A stretch of 64,000 nt of DNA from assembly GCF_017562075.2 (NCBI RefSeq), contig NC_054084.1, forward strand, positions 26,412,246 through 26,476,245, in the 5' to 3' direction. Under the pieces are notes generated by a model. The model searched no databases. It was given only the letters and a program-made list of their open reading frames with translations, and was not told the DNA's origin. This document shows, one piece after another, positions 12,721 through 23,681 of the stretch (within the stretch, counting starts at the first letter, position 1; the number at the start of each line of letters is the position of its first letter). The stretch comes from Anopheles merus. Taxonomy: Eukaryota > Arthropoda > Insecta > Diptera > Culicidae. The position numbers were made by a program, and so were the translations under genes.

Positions 12721-14830
12721 TGGGAAAATTGGATTAAACCGTACCCGGTGAATCGGTGGTGTTGATTGCCTGCGGCATGACAATTCCATCACACCGCGCG
12801 AGACATGCCGCCGATCATGCGGGTCGTGCTGGACTCAGGTCCGGCTCATTATAAGTAATTGGCTCACTTAACATTACCCTCCGACCAAGCTGTTTCGATA
12901 GATAATCCGTACCCAATTACATCGATTTTAATACTTTCAAATGGACAGCGGCAGCAGCAGTGGAAGCGTGTCTGTCCATCACTGCTAATTGCTGGCTATT
13001 GTGCTCTGGAATCTGGATGGCATTTTTTCCGCAATTACGTTTAAACCGAGTGACATGCGGTTTTGAAAGCTGTTGTGTACAAGCACGGTTGGCAAGTGTT
13101 CCTAGAGTAGAGTGTCCGATACCGTGCGAAGGTACTTCAAGGTGTCATGCAAAGCAGCACGTGGACCTGTTGTCAGATGCAGCCATTTCCTAATCTGTCG
13201 CCTTTGTTTCGGGTAAGCACTTTCTAAAAGCAGTGTTTAGGATTTGTGTGCCCACTCGTCCCTGTCGTCTCAATTATGGTCGAGAGCAGCGGCCATTCAC
13301 GGACGCTGAGTTATTAATTCTTGCGTTGCCTAAGCTCCCTGCACCGTGGCTAGTTAGCTCTTAGCGCTGCGGACGGTGCAGCAATGGGTCAGCAGTTAAA
13401 CAATACCAGTGCACCCATCACGGGGTGCCAGCTCATAAACACTTGAACTCGTTCGCTAAACCTGGAGTGTACTCACAAACACACGTACGCGCACGCACGC
13501 CGTCAATTGTATTCATCACTTGCCTTCCCTTACTGGCATTGCTGGTGGAAAACTAATTTCAACGACAACGAACAGTACCGAATGAGGCTGGCTGAAATGG
13601 GCAGGCCCCTCGCCAGGCGGGCCAGATTGTTGGATTTTGCAAATCCCGTTCATCAAACCTGGAACCGATTGAACGTCGACGGAAAGGTGCATCAGCGGAG
13701 GCAATATGCCAAAAACAATCGAAATACTTCACGCCTCACTCCAAACACACACACGTGCGCCACTCGAGACCGTTTGCATAAGTGTGTGCGAGGATTGCGT
13801 TTTTGGAGCATTCAGGACAATAACGACTAGCCCGCAAAGGATGGGCCCGATCGAACGTGTACACAACATTCGATTATTGTTTTGTCAATTGATTTGCCTA
13901 GTGGTTTCATAGATGATTAAGCAGCGGACGCAATCATGCAATTCTACCGCAACCATCATCACCATCACCGATACCGGGGCATTGACGCTCTTTGCTCCAC
14001 TTCTCGGAACAGATTCGAAATTGAATACAGGCGGGAGTGCTGCATCCAGCGGTAAACGTTGCATCATCCCGAAAATCGTCCATCATCTCATCACCATAGG
14101 AAGCAGGGCGAAGGGTTTGTGTTAATGATTTTCCCCCGCCGTCCCTTTCCAGGCGTCGGATGATGGTGGGTGGAGGTGGTGGTTGATGTGCGGTCGTCAA
14201 TTGTTGCTGTTTGGCCGGGCCGTGCCGGGGACGAATAAAACGCTCCGATGTGTACACCCATTTAAAACCATGGAGGAGAGTGGAGTGATTTCCTGGTGTA
14301 GTGCGACAAGGTGCAACGTTTTCATGGTTTTTTTTTTGCTGCGACCGTCACGAACACTTTGTGACGTGTGCGCGGTGGGGCAGTGGATTGTTTGCACAGC
14401 GCACTGGGTGATGATTTTATTGCACGGAAAGGAATGAAACGTTCTCGGGGCGGGCATGTTGCTTTTTTTTCTCCTCCCGGTTTCTCCCGCCGTTTGCTTC
14501 AGCATTTGTGCTTGTGTAGTTGCATCGCATCAATCGTTGCGAGCTTGGGGTGGTAAGCGTGGTTATTTATGATTTATTTCGGTAGTTCATTTTTACTAGC
14601 GCACGGCGTTGGTGGCTTTTGGCAGCTTGGAAGGAAATTGTTTTCTAATTTGTTGTTCCCTTTTGCCTTTTGGTGGAATGGGTAATGAATCGTGCTCATT
14701 TAACTGCCTGTTTTGTATGTGTTTGATTGTCCTTTTTTTGTTGTTGACACTGAAACTACCTAGTTCGTGGAAAGGCAAAGTATTGTGTGGGCATTACTTT
14801 GACAAACGGTTGAGGTTTTTGGATAGTTTA
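12721..14830. other. GC-richer block, no gene
   Basis: CA/GC-type runs near 13475-13502 and CAT/CAC triplets near 13958. Frames of about 60-107 codons overlap on both strands and are unrecognised. Confidence 0.6.
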
Positions 14831-15366
14831 AATTGAATAGTATGTATGCATAATGTTGATTGTTCAAAAGCTAGTCTTGAGGAAAATTATGCAAAAATGA
14901 AGAAGCAATTTATCATCACACATATTTAAAGATAATGTTCACAAGCTTTTCAAAAATTTCTATTTTCTATAATGATTGCTAACATTTAGAGGCAATGCAT
15001 AAAACTTCTCATATATAAGCATTCAAGATTTATTCAGTTCCACGCAATTGAATAATGTTTGCATAAAAAAAAAAATTCATCTGACTGTAGAAAAAAATTC
15101 TAAGAGAGATAGTTCCTTTTCTATGGAAATCTTTCGAAAGGTAATCGTTCAAGGTTACATGCAAAAATTTATCTACAACCTTGTGTGCCCCCTTCGGTCG
15201 GTTATCCGGAATTTGCACCATGGCGGACGTAGACATCGTTCAGGCATGTTTTAAAGATCTGGCTTGGATCTCCTCAGTTTTCGCGACAAAATTCTTAGAG
15301 TAGAGCTTATGATGCAAAAGCGGTGCGATGTTTCAATGAAAAAGGTGCGATGTTTCGATGAGCATT
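14831..15366. other. AT-rich DNA next to mariner relic A
   Basis: On the minus strand this is where the rest of a transposase would lie, but I see no DDE-type motif. A 68-codon minus-strand frame (15236-15030) is unrecognised. The 22 bp tandem duplication at 15322 marks the edge. Confidence 0.5.
15322..15361 (+). repeat. Tandem duplication of GGTGCGATGTTTC.ATGA
   Basis: Two copies (15322-15339 and 15344-15361) differ by one base and lie 22 bp apart, just outside the edge of mariner relic A. Confidence 0.85.
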
Positions 15367-15834
15367 TGCTTCAGAAAATTTCGGTTGGACTCAGCTGTAG
15401 GATGTGGGACCAGTTCGCGGACTAGGGTGTCATATCGGTATTCGACCGAAATTCGATTTAAATGATAGAATTGCCGTTGCGAAGCCAGTGGACGCGATTT
15501 ATGTTTGCTGAAATGTTTGTTAATGTTTTCCAGGTACTATTTCACTGTTTTGCCAGTTGCTTCGGTCTCACGATCAAGCGAATGCAGTTTTCCCGCCGTC
15601 TTCAATTTCAGCATCATTTGGAGCTTCTTGTCGCTCAGCGACGTCGGTCATTCAGATCTGGGCTTTCTTTCGATGATGGATTGTTGTCTAATAGAGCTAA
15701 TTTATTGTAGATGGCAGAACAGGCCTAACCAACGTCCACAAAATGCCGCACGGAGTCCGTTTTAGCCGCTTCGGTGTACCGTTTTTTGAATTTGCGCTCG
15801 CTCCTTAATCAAGTTGATTTACTTTTTTGGCCAT
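15367..15834 (-). pseudogene. Decayed N-terminal part of a mariner-like transposase (copy A)
   Basis: The minus-strand ATG at 15834-15832 opens MAKKVNQLD and then hits a stop. The frame resumes after a shift with a KRYTEAAKTDSVRHFVDVG segment and is interrupted by TAG at 15727-15725 where related transposases usually have an aromatic residue. Further fragments (ACSAIYNKLALLDNN) follow before coding similarity fades towards 15370. A whole transposase of this group has about 340 residues. Here only the first 100 to 150 codons can be traced, so the gene is dead and lacks its catalytic domain. The copy at 41955-42444 has the same extent. Family identity is inferred from the pattern. Confidence 0.6.
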
Positions 15835-16000
15835 TACGGTTAGAGTTCGACTAATAGACGTGTCAAATTTTGTCCACTGACTCATGGGATACTATTATTG
15901 AAAGCGCAATATTTTAAAAATCGTTATACTAAGGAGAGCATTGTTTTGCGAATCAAGATGGAGACCATTCCTATAAAACAAAACCCTTGAAAATATGCAA
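15367..16000 (-). mobile_element. Tc1/mariner-like relic, copy A
   Basis: Diverged dispersed repeat aligning by eye over about 630 bp with 41955-42585. Shared blocks include GTTGCGAAGCCAGT.GACGCGATT, TTCAGCATCATTTGG, CCAACGTCCACAAA, TTACTTTTTTGGC and CTATTATTGAAAG.GCAAT. Read on the minus strand, the right part gives a transposase start (MAKKV) and a helix-turn-helix-like stretch (frame-dependent: KTDSVRHFVDVG, stop, ACSAIYNKL). That resembles the DNA-binding N-terminus of Tc1/mariner transposases. Several stops and frame changes break it and no DDE catalytic region is visible. I could not identify terminal inverted repeats. The repeat is certain; the superfamily assignment is inference from the HTH pattern. 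Confidence 0.75.
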
Positions 16001-16129
16001 TCTTCATTACAAATAGCAGTTTAAAACAGTTATTCAAAGCTGTTTGTTCCCTGGAAACATTTTCAACAATACAAAATACACTTTTGCAAAACTATAGCAG
16101 ACAGTTTATGTTCTTTCCAGCAAAGCTAT

Positions 16130-18290
16130 GATATGCACCGCAAGCGTAGCATCGCTACCCATTGTATGAGCGCTACAACAATGACACTACTTAGAAAACA
16201 ATTTCCTTCACCAGTCTCCACCAAATCGGTCGCCTCCCGTGCCAATAAGTTTACGACTGCCGTGTCACTGTTTGCGCTGTGTGTGCTGTTCGTGCGCTCG
16301 CGCGTTAGTTTCGTTCGATTGCTAATTCAATTGGTCGAATAATGGTGCGTCGGGTTTGCATATTTCCCATCTTTGCTCTAGCTCTACCAGTAGCCGGTCG
16401 AACTCTGAGTCATCGGTTGGCCGAGTCCGTCCTCGGTGGGTGCAATCAAAAATCGGCCTCGTTTCGAATTTACGCCCTCCCATTTCGCTCCAGCCACATT
16501 CTACCAACAATTTCCAAAATGAATGCGTGAATGCAAAACGGGTGCCAAACTTCGACAATCGATCGGCTCGATTGTCATCACCTTTGTGCAAGGGAAAAGT
16601 GGTGCAACCGGAGACAACAGGGACGCGGAGGTTGATCAAATTCGAAATTGCATCCGTGGTGTCGTCAGCCAGCCCAGGGGAAAGCTACCAGCTGCGGTTC
16701 GTGGAGGAAGCTCGTGCGAGAGGTGTGTAATGACACGAACTCACTTAAAGTTTCAGCCGCTTCACGCTTCGGATGTTCCGTTAGTTGTAGCGCGCCTAGA
16801 CCCGGGGGCATGGCCAGATGAAAATTGGGAAAACTGGCGGAGCTCTATAAGTATTGATTTACATTGGGCTCTACGTACGCGTGCGAATCGGTACGAGCTG
16901 GTGCTGGTGGTGCGTGTGGCTGGTCAGAGCTACCCGGGTGCTACCCGGGATAATTACGCTGGGTGGCGATCGAGTTGTGGACGATCGAATAAATGAAATG
17001 AAGCCGTTCGCCGTGTATCCAGACTCTGGACGCTCCATTCACAGCTATGGTATGGCCCACACACAAAGACACACATACACACTGACGGAAGCACACAGGG
17101 TAAAGGTTGATTGGTTTTATTGTTTAAATTAAATTTTAATTAAATTTTAAGCACACTGGCCCACAATGAGGGAAAATTTATCGACCATAAATAGAAAGCC
17201 TTCCCAGTGCGTGTCGTCCGTGTGTGGGTGGGTGTGTCCGGTTTCCGAGTAGCTTTTCAAATCCTAGGCCTCTCAGCCAGTCGCTTTTTCGGAAAATTCG
17301 GTGAATGCCTTTCCAGGCACACACCATCACACAACAGTGGAGCGACCGTAGCACTTATGCACCCCCGTAGGCCAACGAAGAGAACAAAAAACGGGGATGT
17401 AGAGTTGCTAAAAAAGGGCCCAGGCCCTGCACGGCCAATGCCGGGCACACCCAGTTTTCAAAAGCACTCTTCGCGTGCGAGAGTGGCGTGCGTTGGTGCG
17501 GGTGAACTTTCCGGATGTCGCCTGGTGTCAGGATTTATTTAGTCCATGAATAGAAATTACAGCTCCCGGTCCAGCAATGTGGAGCCCGAGATTGAGTGTG
17601 CTTCTGAAATGGCACTCGAAAAGTACCCGTACGTTCCGGGTGTCGTCGCCTGCACGCTGCTACGTGTGAGTGTGTGCGGGTGGGAGTGGTGCGAGCAGTC
17701 GATCGGTGCTGCTGCACGGATTTTGGGGTGTGCTGCTGGAAATTATGCTCGCCGCTGGAGCTGACATAAATTTTCATTGGTGATTACGGGGTCGAAAGCT
17801 TCATCCTATTGGGTTGGCGCCCCGAAACCCCCGGACACTGTCCCTCTCCCGTTCACCTTACCGATTCGGCACATTGTGATTGCATTTGAAATCCACTCCG
17901 CGGGGCTTTAGTCGTCCCAGCGTCCTCCAAGGGGTACGGTGCTTAAGGTTGGGTTGCGTTTGGTCCAATGTACGGAACGGTCGGTCGGTGACTTTCGCGG
18001 TTTTTGTACGAGCTAATAAGTTTGCGCGTCGATGGGCGATAAATTCGGAAGGCGACTGCCGGAAGGTGCCCCGTGGCCGTTGCGGACGTTTGCACCGGTA
18101 CGGTGATCGATTTTCGGTACGCTTTGCACCATTCCCGCTGGCAGTTGGGTGGTGTTTTTTTTGTCCCCAATGCGAAGGGCCGGCTGCGTTGTATTTCGTC
18201 CGCACGCGAAGATTAAGCGGGTTAGTTTGGGTCTTTTTGGGAAGTGGCTGCAAAAAGGTGTAGCCAAAATGGAGGTGATAGCTGTCAATA
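16130..18290. other. GC-richer block with overlapping frames on both strands, no gene recognised
   Basis: Stop-poor patches at 16322-16996 and 17858-18263 give frames of 105-157 codons on both strands. They are Arg/Ser/Gly-rich and match no family I know. A CA-rich run lies near 17056-17085. Confidence 0.55.
17125..17150 (+). repeat. ATTAAATTTTA tandem repeat
   Basis: AAATTAAATTTTAATTAAAT: an AT-only tandem and partly palindromic unit, about two copies. Confidence 0.65.
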
Positions 18291-18632
18291 ACGAGCTTTG
18301 GTGAGTTCGTTTAGCGTGATTGATGTGTGTTTAGTCACTGGTTGGATGTTGCGCGTTTCACCTAAGCAGGTCATGTTCGGTGAGTGATCAACATGAATGC
18401 GATTAATCAATTACTGAAAACTGCCATTACAGCTTTTATTTGAACGTTTGCGAACTTTGAAGTCATTGCTGATTGTTTTGGTGTAAGAAGTTTTTGCTTT
18501 AGAATGTTACTTTAAAATATGAAGCTCACATAAAAGAATCTGTGCTAATCATGATGTATGAATTGTGTTTATTCTCCATATACTTTCACGCTACACTTTC
18601 TATACTAATTTCTACGCTTGGTATGGGTTCTA

Positions 18633-19160
18633 GGTCAGTTCCAGGATCGTTGTGGTTTTAAGTTCATTTTGAAAAGCATCGTGGGTTTTGAACTTGTTTC
18701 TGGACTTCTTTGCATTCAGGATCAGTTCTAGAACTGGTACTTAAGTAACACTAACAACGTGATACCTTGTTCCGACTAATTTGATGGTCTGTTGGATAGA
18801 AGAATGATGATTTTGTTACTTTTGTATGTGGTCAAGATCAGTTCCATAATGATTGCGAGCTGCAAATCAGTTCGAGAATCGAAATGGATTCATTTTCAGT
18901 TCCAGATATGGCATGAGTTAAAGACTTGTTTTAAAAAAGTTTCAAGACCGGTTTAGGATCAGTTCCTAAACATGAATTCTGGATCAGTTACATACGGACT
19001 TGGGAACATTCAGAATTAGTTTAATGATCATTGTGGGTTTCAAATCCGTCACAAGTCTGGTGTGGCTTCAGTTTAAGTTCAGTGGTGATTTAGGTTAAGC
19101 TTTAGCACAAGTAGGGATTTAGGATCAGGTCTAGAACTAGTAGGAGTTAAGTATGAGTTT
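18633..19160 (+). repeat. Degenerate minisatellite of GGATCAGTTC / TTGTGGGTTT motifs
   Basis: Related pieces recur irregularly: AGGATCAGTTCTAGAACTGG (18718), AGATCAGTTCC (18835), AATCAGTTCG (18865), AGGATCAGTTCC (18956), GGATCAGTTAC (18981) and AGGATCAGGTCTAGAACTAG (19121). A second motif, TTGTGGGTTT or close variants, occurs near 18650, 18680 and 19031. Spacing is uneven and sequence drift is high, as in an old tandem array that has lost its period. No coding frame crosses it. The consensus unit length cannot be fixed by eye; about 40 to 60 bp is a guess. Confidence 0.6.
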
Positions 19161-19879
19161 CATGACCTTGGATTCAATATTTGTCAATAGTACTAACGAA
19201 TTATTTTGTTAGAAAATTATTGGGCAAAATTGTCAGGCTAAATACATAAAAGGAAAAACACTTATGATGGAATACAAGAGCGATGACAGTAAATACTTGT
19301 TAGTTATTGCAACACGGGTTTGAACATTAAAACATGAAAAATATGGATCTCCCAAGCTTTATTGAATAAGTTTCTGTTGAAAAAGTCATTAAGTGGACAT
19401 TATTACAAATCAATGTCTACCCGTTGCGTATCCTTAAACACATTCGTCTCACGAATTGACTATAATTTCTTTTGCAACTCTTTCCTACTATTCCGCTTCA
19501 TCTCGGTCCCTTGTCGTCGCATCGGTTAGTTAAGGATGGTCAACTAGTTTAAAACAATCTGCTGCATGTTAGTAGTTAATTGGATGGAAACATCTCGCAT
19601 GGAAAACTTACCGCCCTTTCGCCGTTTTCAACTCGAGACGACTGATAGCCGGTACGTTTAGAAACGGTAAACGTAAAAAAAAACAAAGTTGGCAGGAAAT
19701 CTTCTCCCCAGCAAGCTGCTCATGGGTCAGCCGGGGAGACAGTCGATATACCGACACAGCCCAAGCCGGGCAACTCTCTAAGGAGTAAACGAAGCGGAAT
19801 GGAGCGGATTTTATCTATTTAATTTGGCAAACTTTTTATGCTGTAATCAAAGCTGCTACGACACGGATGGCATGTTTGC

Positions 19880-19898
19880 TGCCTGCCTGCCTGCCTGC
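19880..19898 (+). repeat. (GCCT)n tetranucleotide repeat
   Basis: GCCTGCCTGCCTGCCTGCA. Confidence 0.85.
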
Positions 19899-21599
19899 AG
19901 AAGAATGATGGTCAGCAGACGCACAGTTCAGCAAGTAGAGCGAAAGAGGAGAGCCAGGAACGGTGGCCCGAGATACAGCTTGCCCATGGCCGCATATGAC
20001 CGGTGAGCGAAGGGGCCTGTTGAGTTCCTGGCCCCGAGAATCCCGTACTAAACTTTTTCGGGGAAAACAACTTTCCGGACAAAAAAGTGGTTCGGTCCCA
20101 CTCCCTGTTTGAACCTTTTTTCATTCCTTTTGAAACTGGTCAAAATTGAAAAAAAGGAAGAACAGAGGTTGCCGAAGGAAGTTGTACAAAATTCGACGAA
20201 ACAATTACTACCGGACAAACACCGGTTGAGTGCGAGGGGCAACCAACCAACCCGATCCAGTGGGATATCCCGTATTTGTTTCGTGCAAGTTTTTGGGACA
20301 GTCCCTGGTCCGGGCCGATGCCCTTGCTGGGATGCTTACCTCCTAATCGAGGGCTTGGATTGTTTTGCTTTTTTTGTTTAGCCTGTGGCTCGTCTCGCTC
20401 GAGAGAACAAGTTGTCGATGGCCGCATCATCGACGGGACATCTTAAGGTTTTCGAACCAGCGCCACCGCCCTTTTCGACACCGTGAAATATAGGTTCTTC
20501 GGCCACCCGGGTATCGTATCAGGTCTATAGAAAGGGTACGGATGGTCAGAAAGTTTGGCAACATTTTATCACCAACCAATAACCCGCTTATTACACCGGC
20601 TGTGTTTTAACCGGCGCTTGGGCGTAGCCGACGGTGTTGATATGTAAAATTGAAAAGATTTTCAACACACGCTGCTATGTTCCGGGCAGGGACAGTTATC
20701 AATCGAGCCTACGTGCCCGAAAGCGAACAAACGTGACGCAATTATAACGAGCAAAAGGGGTCAGGCGTGTTGCCGCAACATAGTTTTGCAGGTATGCGGG
20801 GAGGTTTAAAGCTTCAACGTGTAGGTGTGTGAATGTGTAGTTTTGCTAAGAGATAAGCGCTGTTCCTAGATGCCTGCAACCACTACCCGCATTGCCTTTT
20901 TGTTAGCCTTCGATTGACTTTGGCAAAAGGTTCCCCTATCGATAAGTGCGATCGAAGGAACGGAAGGGAACGGTTCCGCAGCATATTGCAAGTTTCTCAC
21001 GTCACCGAAGCGTGAAATGATTGCCCGAGTTTCCTGGGGACAGGACACTCACACACACTATGTGGGCTGATTCTAGTGATTGATTTTTGTGATGCGAGAT
21101 GAGGCGGCACACGGAAAGTGTCATGTTATGTCGCATAAGTGCGCCGTACGCGCGTACGAGTAAAGGTGTATGACGATGCTCTTGCAAAACTACAACGATG
21201 ACGAGATGGTTCGCCCGAAGGACACACTGATCGCTCGCTGGCAACGGAAAGCGTGAGCCATCCCACGGATGCTTTTCCTTCGCTTTCGCTGCGGCAGCGT
21301 GCACGGGCCCAAGAGTGTGTGCAAGAGGGTGTGATTCTAATACCATCAGGATTGTGCATAATTTTTCGCACGCCTTCTGTCCGCCCGTTCCAACGCGCCG
21401 CCTTCGTTTGCTTCGAAACGTCAGTTTTGGTAGATTGTTAGGCTGCCACTTTTCTTCTTTGGTCGTTGCTCCCGTTGCCTTTTACTAGCAGGTTCCGCAG
21501 CATACCAACCACACTTGATAATCGCAATACAAACATACACACACACCATACACGCATTGTGTGGTGATGGGAAAATTGTTTCGCGTTTAGCTGATAAAT

Positions 21600-21620
21600 A
21601 TTTGAATAAAATATTCAAAT
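21600..21620. repeat. 9 bp palindrome ATTTGAATA/TATTCAAAT
   Basis: Perfect arms around AAA; AT-rich. Confidence 0.65.
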
Positions 21621-22987
21621 CAATTTCAATTTCCACTTCCGTAGTGTTGTGTGCGCGCTGATGCTGTGTGCGGCAAACACCGGCTTGGCAAAACTTTCGC
21701 TCTTTTTTCCTTTTAGACATGTCTACCGTTCGGAGCAGACGTCACTGGCTTGCTTGCTTGTTGAGATGATGTTGCTTTAATCCCTGAATTCATAATAATA
21801 GCAAAAGAAAAATGCTAACAACAGCAAGTTATTCACTCCCCCAAGCCTCACTTTGCAGTTAAAGTTATCTTCTTAGCAGTGGTTCTTCAAAGTCTCCAAT
21901 CCGGGCAGCATATTTCAGGGTGGAAAGGAAACAAAATATTTCAATATTTATTGCGATGCTGCATTGCCGCTGCTTTTCTGGTGGCACCAGGGAGGGAGGG
22001 GGAACGTGTGTCATTATTCGCAACTTTTGCTCCGGTTTGATCCGGGTGCTGAAAAATCGTCTCTATTCTGGTGGAGCACGGTTTGGCGAGTATTATGTGT
22101 GGGTGCAGTACGGTTAAAAGGTTATGGAGCACATACACACGTAACCCGTAACCGTTGTCGCTGACGAATGCTGTGATGGAAAAGTTCACGTTCTTTTTCT
22201 CCCTCTCGCTTCCTTTTTTTTGTATAGAAAATTCAATTTTTCCCTCTACATCAAAGCGATCGCAACTGATCCGGAAGGCAAGTTTATTGCATCCGTCAAA
22301 CACCGGTATCGTGACGTTATGTGACTGCGGGGGAGATTCGGATCGGATGAAAGAGAGCAGTTGCACAAAAATCACGGGAACGAAATATTTTTTGTATGTA
22401 TCTGTGGCTTCAGTTTGAATACAGGAGCAGTATGGTACTGCGAGAGCTTGGCAGCAATGCAACTTTGATGCACATTTTTCCCTTTCGGCTAAACATCTTA
22501 GCACATTTACAACTATGCTTCGTAATGGTGTGAGTGGGTTTGTGGAAATGGAACGATGCAAATTCGTCATCCGATATTTGCATAGCTCAAGGGTACTGAA
22601 TGTACGAAGGGTATGTAATGATCTGATAGTAGCGTGGAAATTCAGTTTTGTAATAGTTCTAAAAAAATCAGGAGAATTTGTTTTTGCTTGCTGGTATTAG
22701 CAACAGTGAGAATAGTTCAAATAGATATTAAAAACAGAGCAATCATAAAGAGGGACTTAAATAGGTATAATAAAAATTGTAGTAAAAATGAAATTTTTAG
22801 AACTCAACTCAGTCAAAACCATAAGTAGATCCTTGATTCACTTAATTCGTGATGTGGAGTATAACAATTTTATGATGTTATTTTACAAACATGGTTTGAT
22901 TATAACAGTTTTAAGGAGGTCATCTTCGCGGTTGATTTAAACGTATCTCATAGACTTGTTTATTTTGAAAGTAAAATACCATGCATG

Positions 22988-22995
22988 TCTTATGT
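22988..22995 (+). repeat. Possible 8 bp target-site duplication, left, of the foldback element
   Basis: TCTTATGT, one mismatch from TTTTATGT at 23674-23681. The sequence is AT-rich, so a chance match is possible. Confidence 0.4.
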
Positions 22996-23673
22996 AGTGA
23001 TGGGTAAAGTTGGCAAAAATCCGGAGTCGACTCCAATCCTACTCCAAAAATTTCGGAATCGACCCCGGAAGGTAGTTTCACCCAATATAATCCAGAGCTC
23101 TTTAGAATGATCTGGAGCCTTCCGAAATCTCGCGGAGTCAACCGGTGTCATCTGGAGTCGTCCAATGTCGTCCGGAGTCATCTAGAGTCGCTCAGTGTCG
23201 GATTCATCCGGAATCGCCCCGGAGTTGGAGCCAACCGAAGTCGGGGCCGTCTAAAGTCGGGTGGAGACGTCCGGTTAAATGTTTTTTGTGGTCAGACATT
23301 TCATCTCCTACTTCAACTCCTGTTGGTTCTGGTCGATTTAAACCGCTACTCATAGAAAGGAAGACCTGTTTACAAAGTGCACACGCAAAGTGAACAAAGA
23401 AAAAACGCCATGAAATGTTCACCAACACACATTGCATTGACCTTCTTCCACCGACTCCAGACGGCTCAGACTCCGGTAGATTCCTGTCGATTCCAACTGA
23501 CTCTGGCTGACAACAACTGACTCCAAACAACTTTAGACGACTCCAGCCGACTCTGGACGACTTCGTTTCCGGGTGGGACTAGTGATTCCGATTTTCCGGT
23601 GTCGGAATGGAACTATCAATAGCCGGAGTCGAATCGGAGTCGTGATTGCGCTCCGGAAAGAGCACACCATTAG
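22996..23673. mobile_element. Foldback element built of GGAGTCG repeats, possibly hAT-related
   Basis: The left part (about 23020-23265) carries many copies of GGAGTCG-like heptamers on the plus strand (CTGGAGTCGTCC, CCGGAGTCATC and variants). After about 175 bp of other sequence the right part (about 23440-23560) carries the reverse complement (CGACTCC, TGACTCC), so the arms could fold on each other. The start AGTGATGGGTAAA resembles hAT termini such as CAGTGATGGGCAAA. TCTTATGT (22988-22995) and TTTTATGT (23674-23681) match 7 of 8 and could be the 8 bp hAT duplication. The right terminus is a poor match to the left. Element identity is likely; the exact ends and the superfamily are inference. 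Confidence 0.6.
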
Positions 23674-23681
23674 TTTTATGT
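23674..23681 (+). repeat. Possible 8 bp target-site duplication, right, of the foldback element
   Basis: TTTTATGT directly after the CCATTAG end, one mismatch from the left copy at 22988-22995. Confidence 0.4.

Larger units (their letters stand above)
19161..22580. other. Mixed DNA, no gene recognised
   Basis: AT-rich to about 19620, then GC-richer. The longest frame free of simple repeats in the window is here (minus strand, 22570-21941, 209 codons). It has no domain I recognise and no clear coding bias, so I do not call it a gene. Confidence 0.5.

Noticed and set aside
16322..16996. Overlapping 105- to 157-codon frames on both strands
   Set aside because: No frame dominates, no domain is seen, and the composition follows the local GC-rich sequence.
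23020..23560. CRISPR-like array of short repeats
   Set aside because: GGAGTCG units are short, irregularly spaced, degenerate and inverted between halves; this is eukaryotic foldback DNA.
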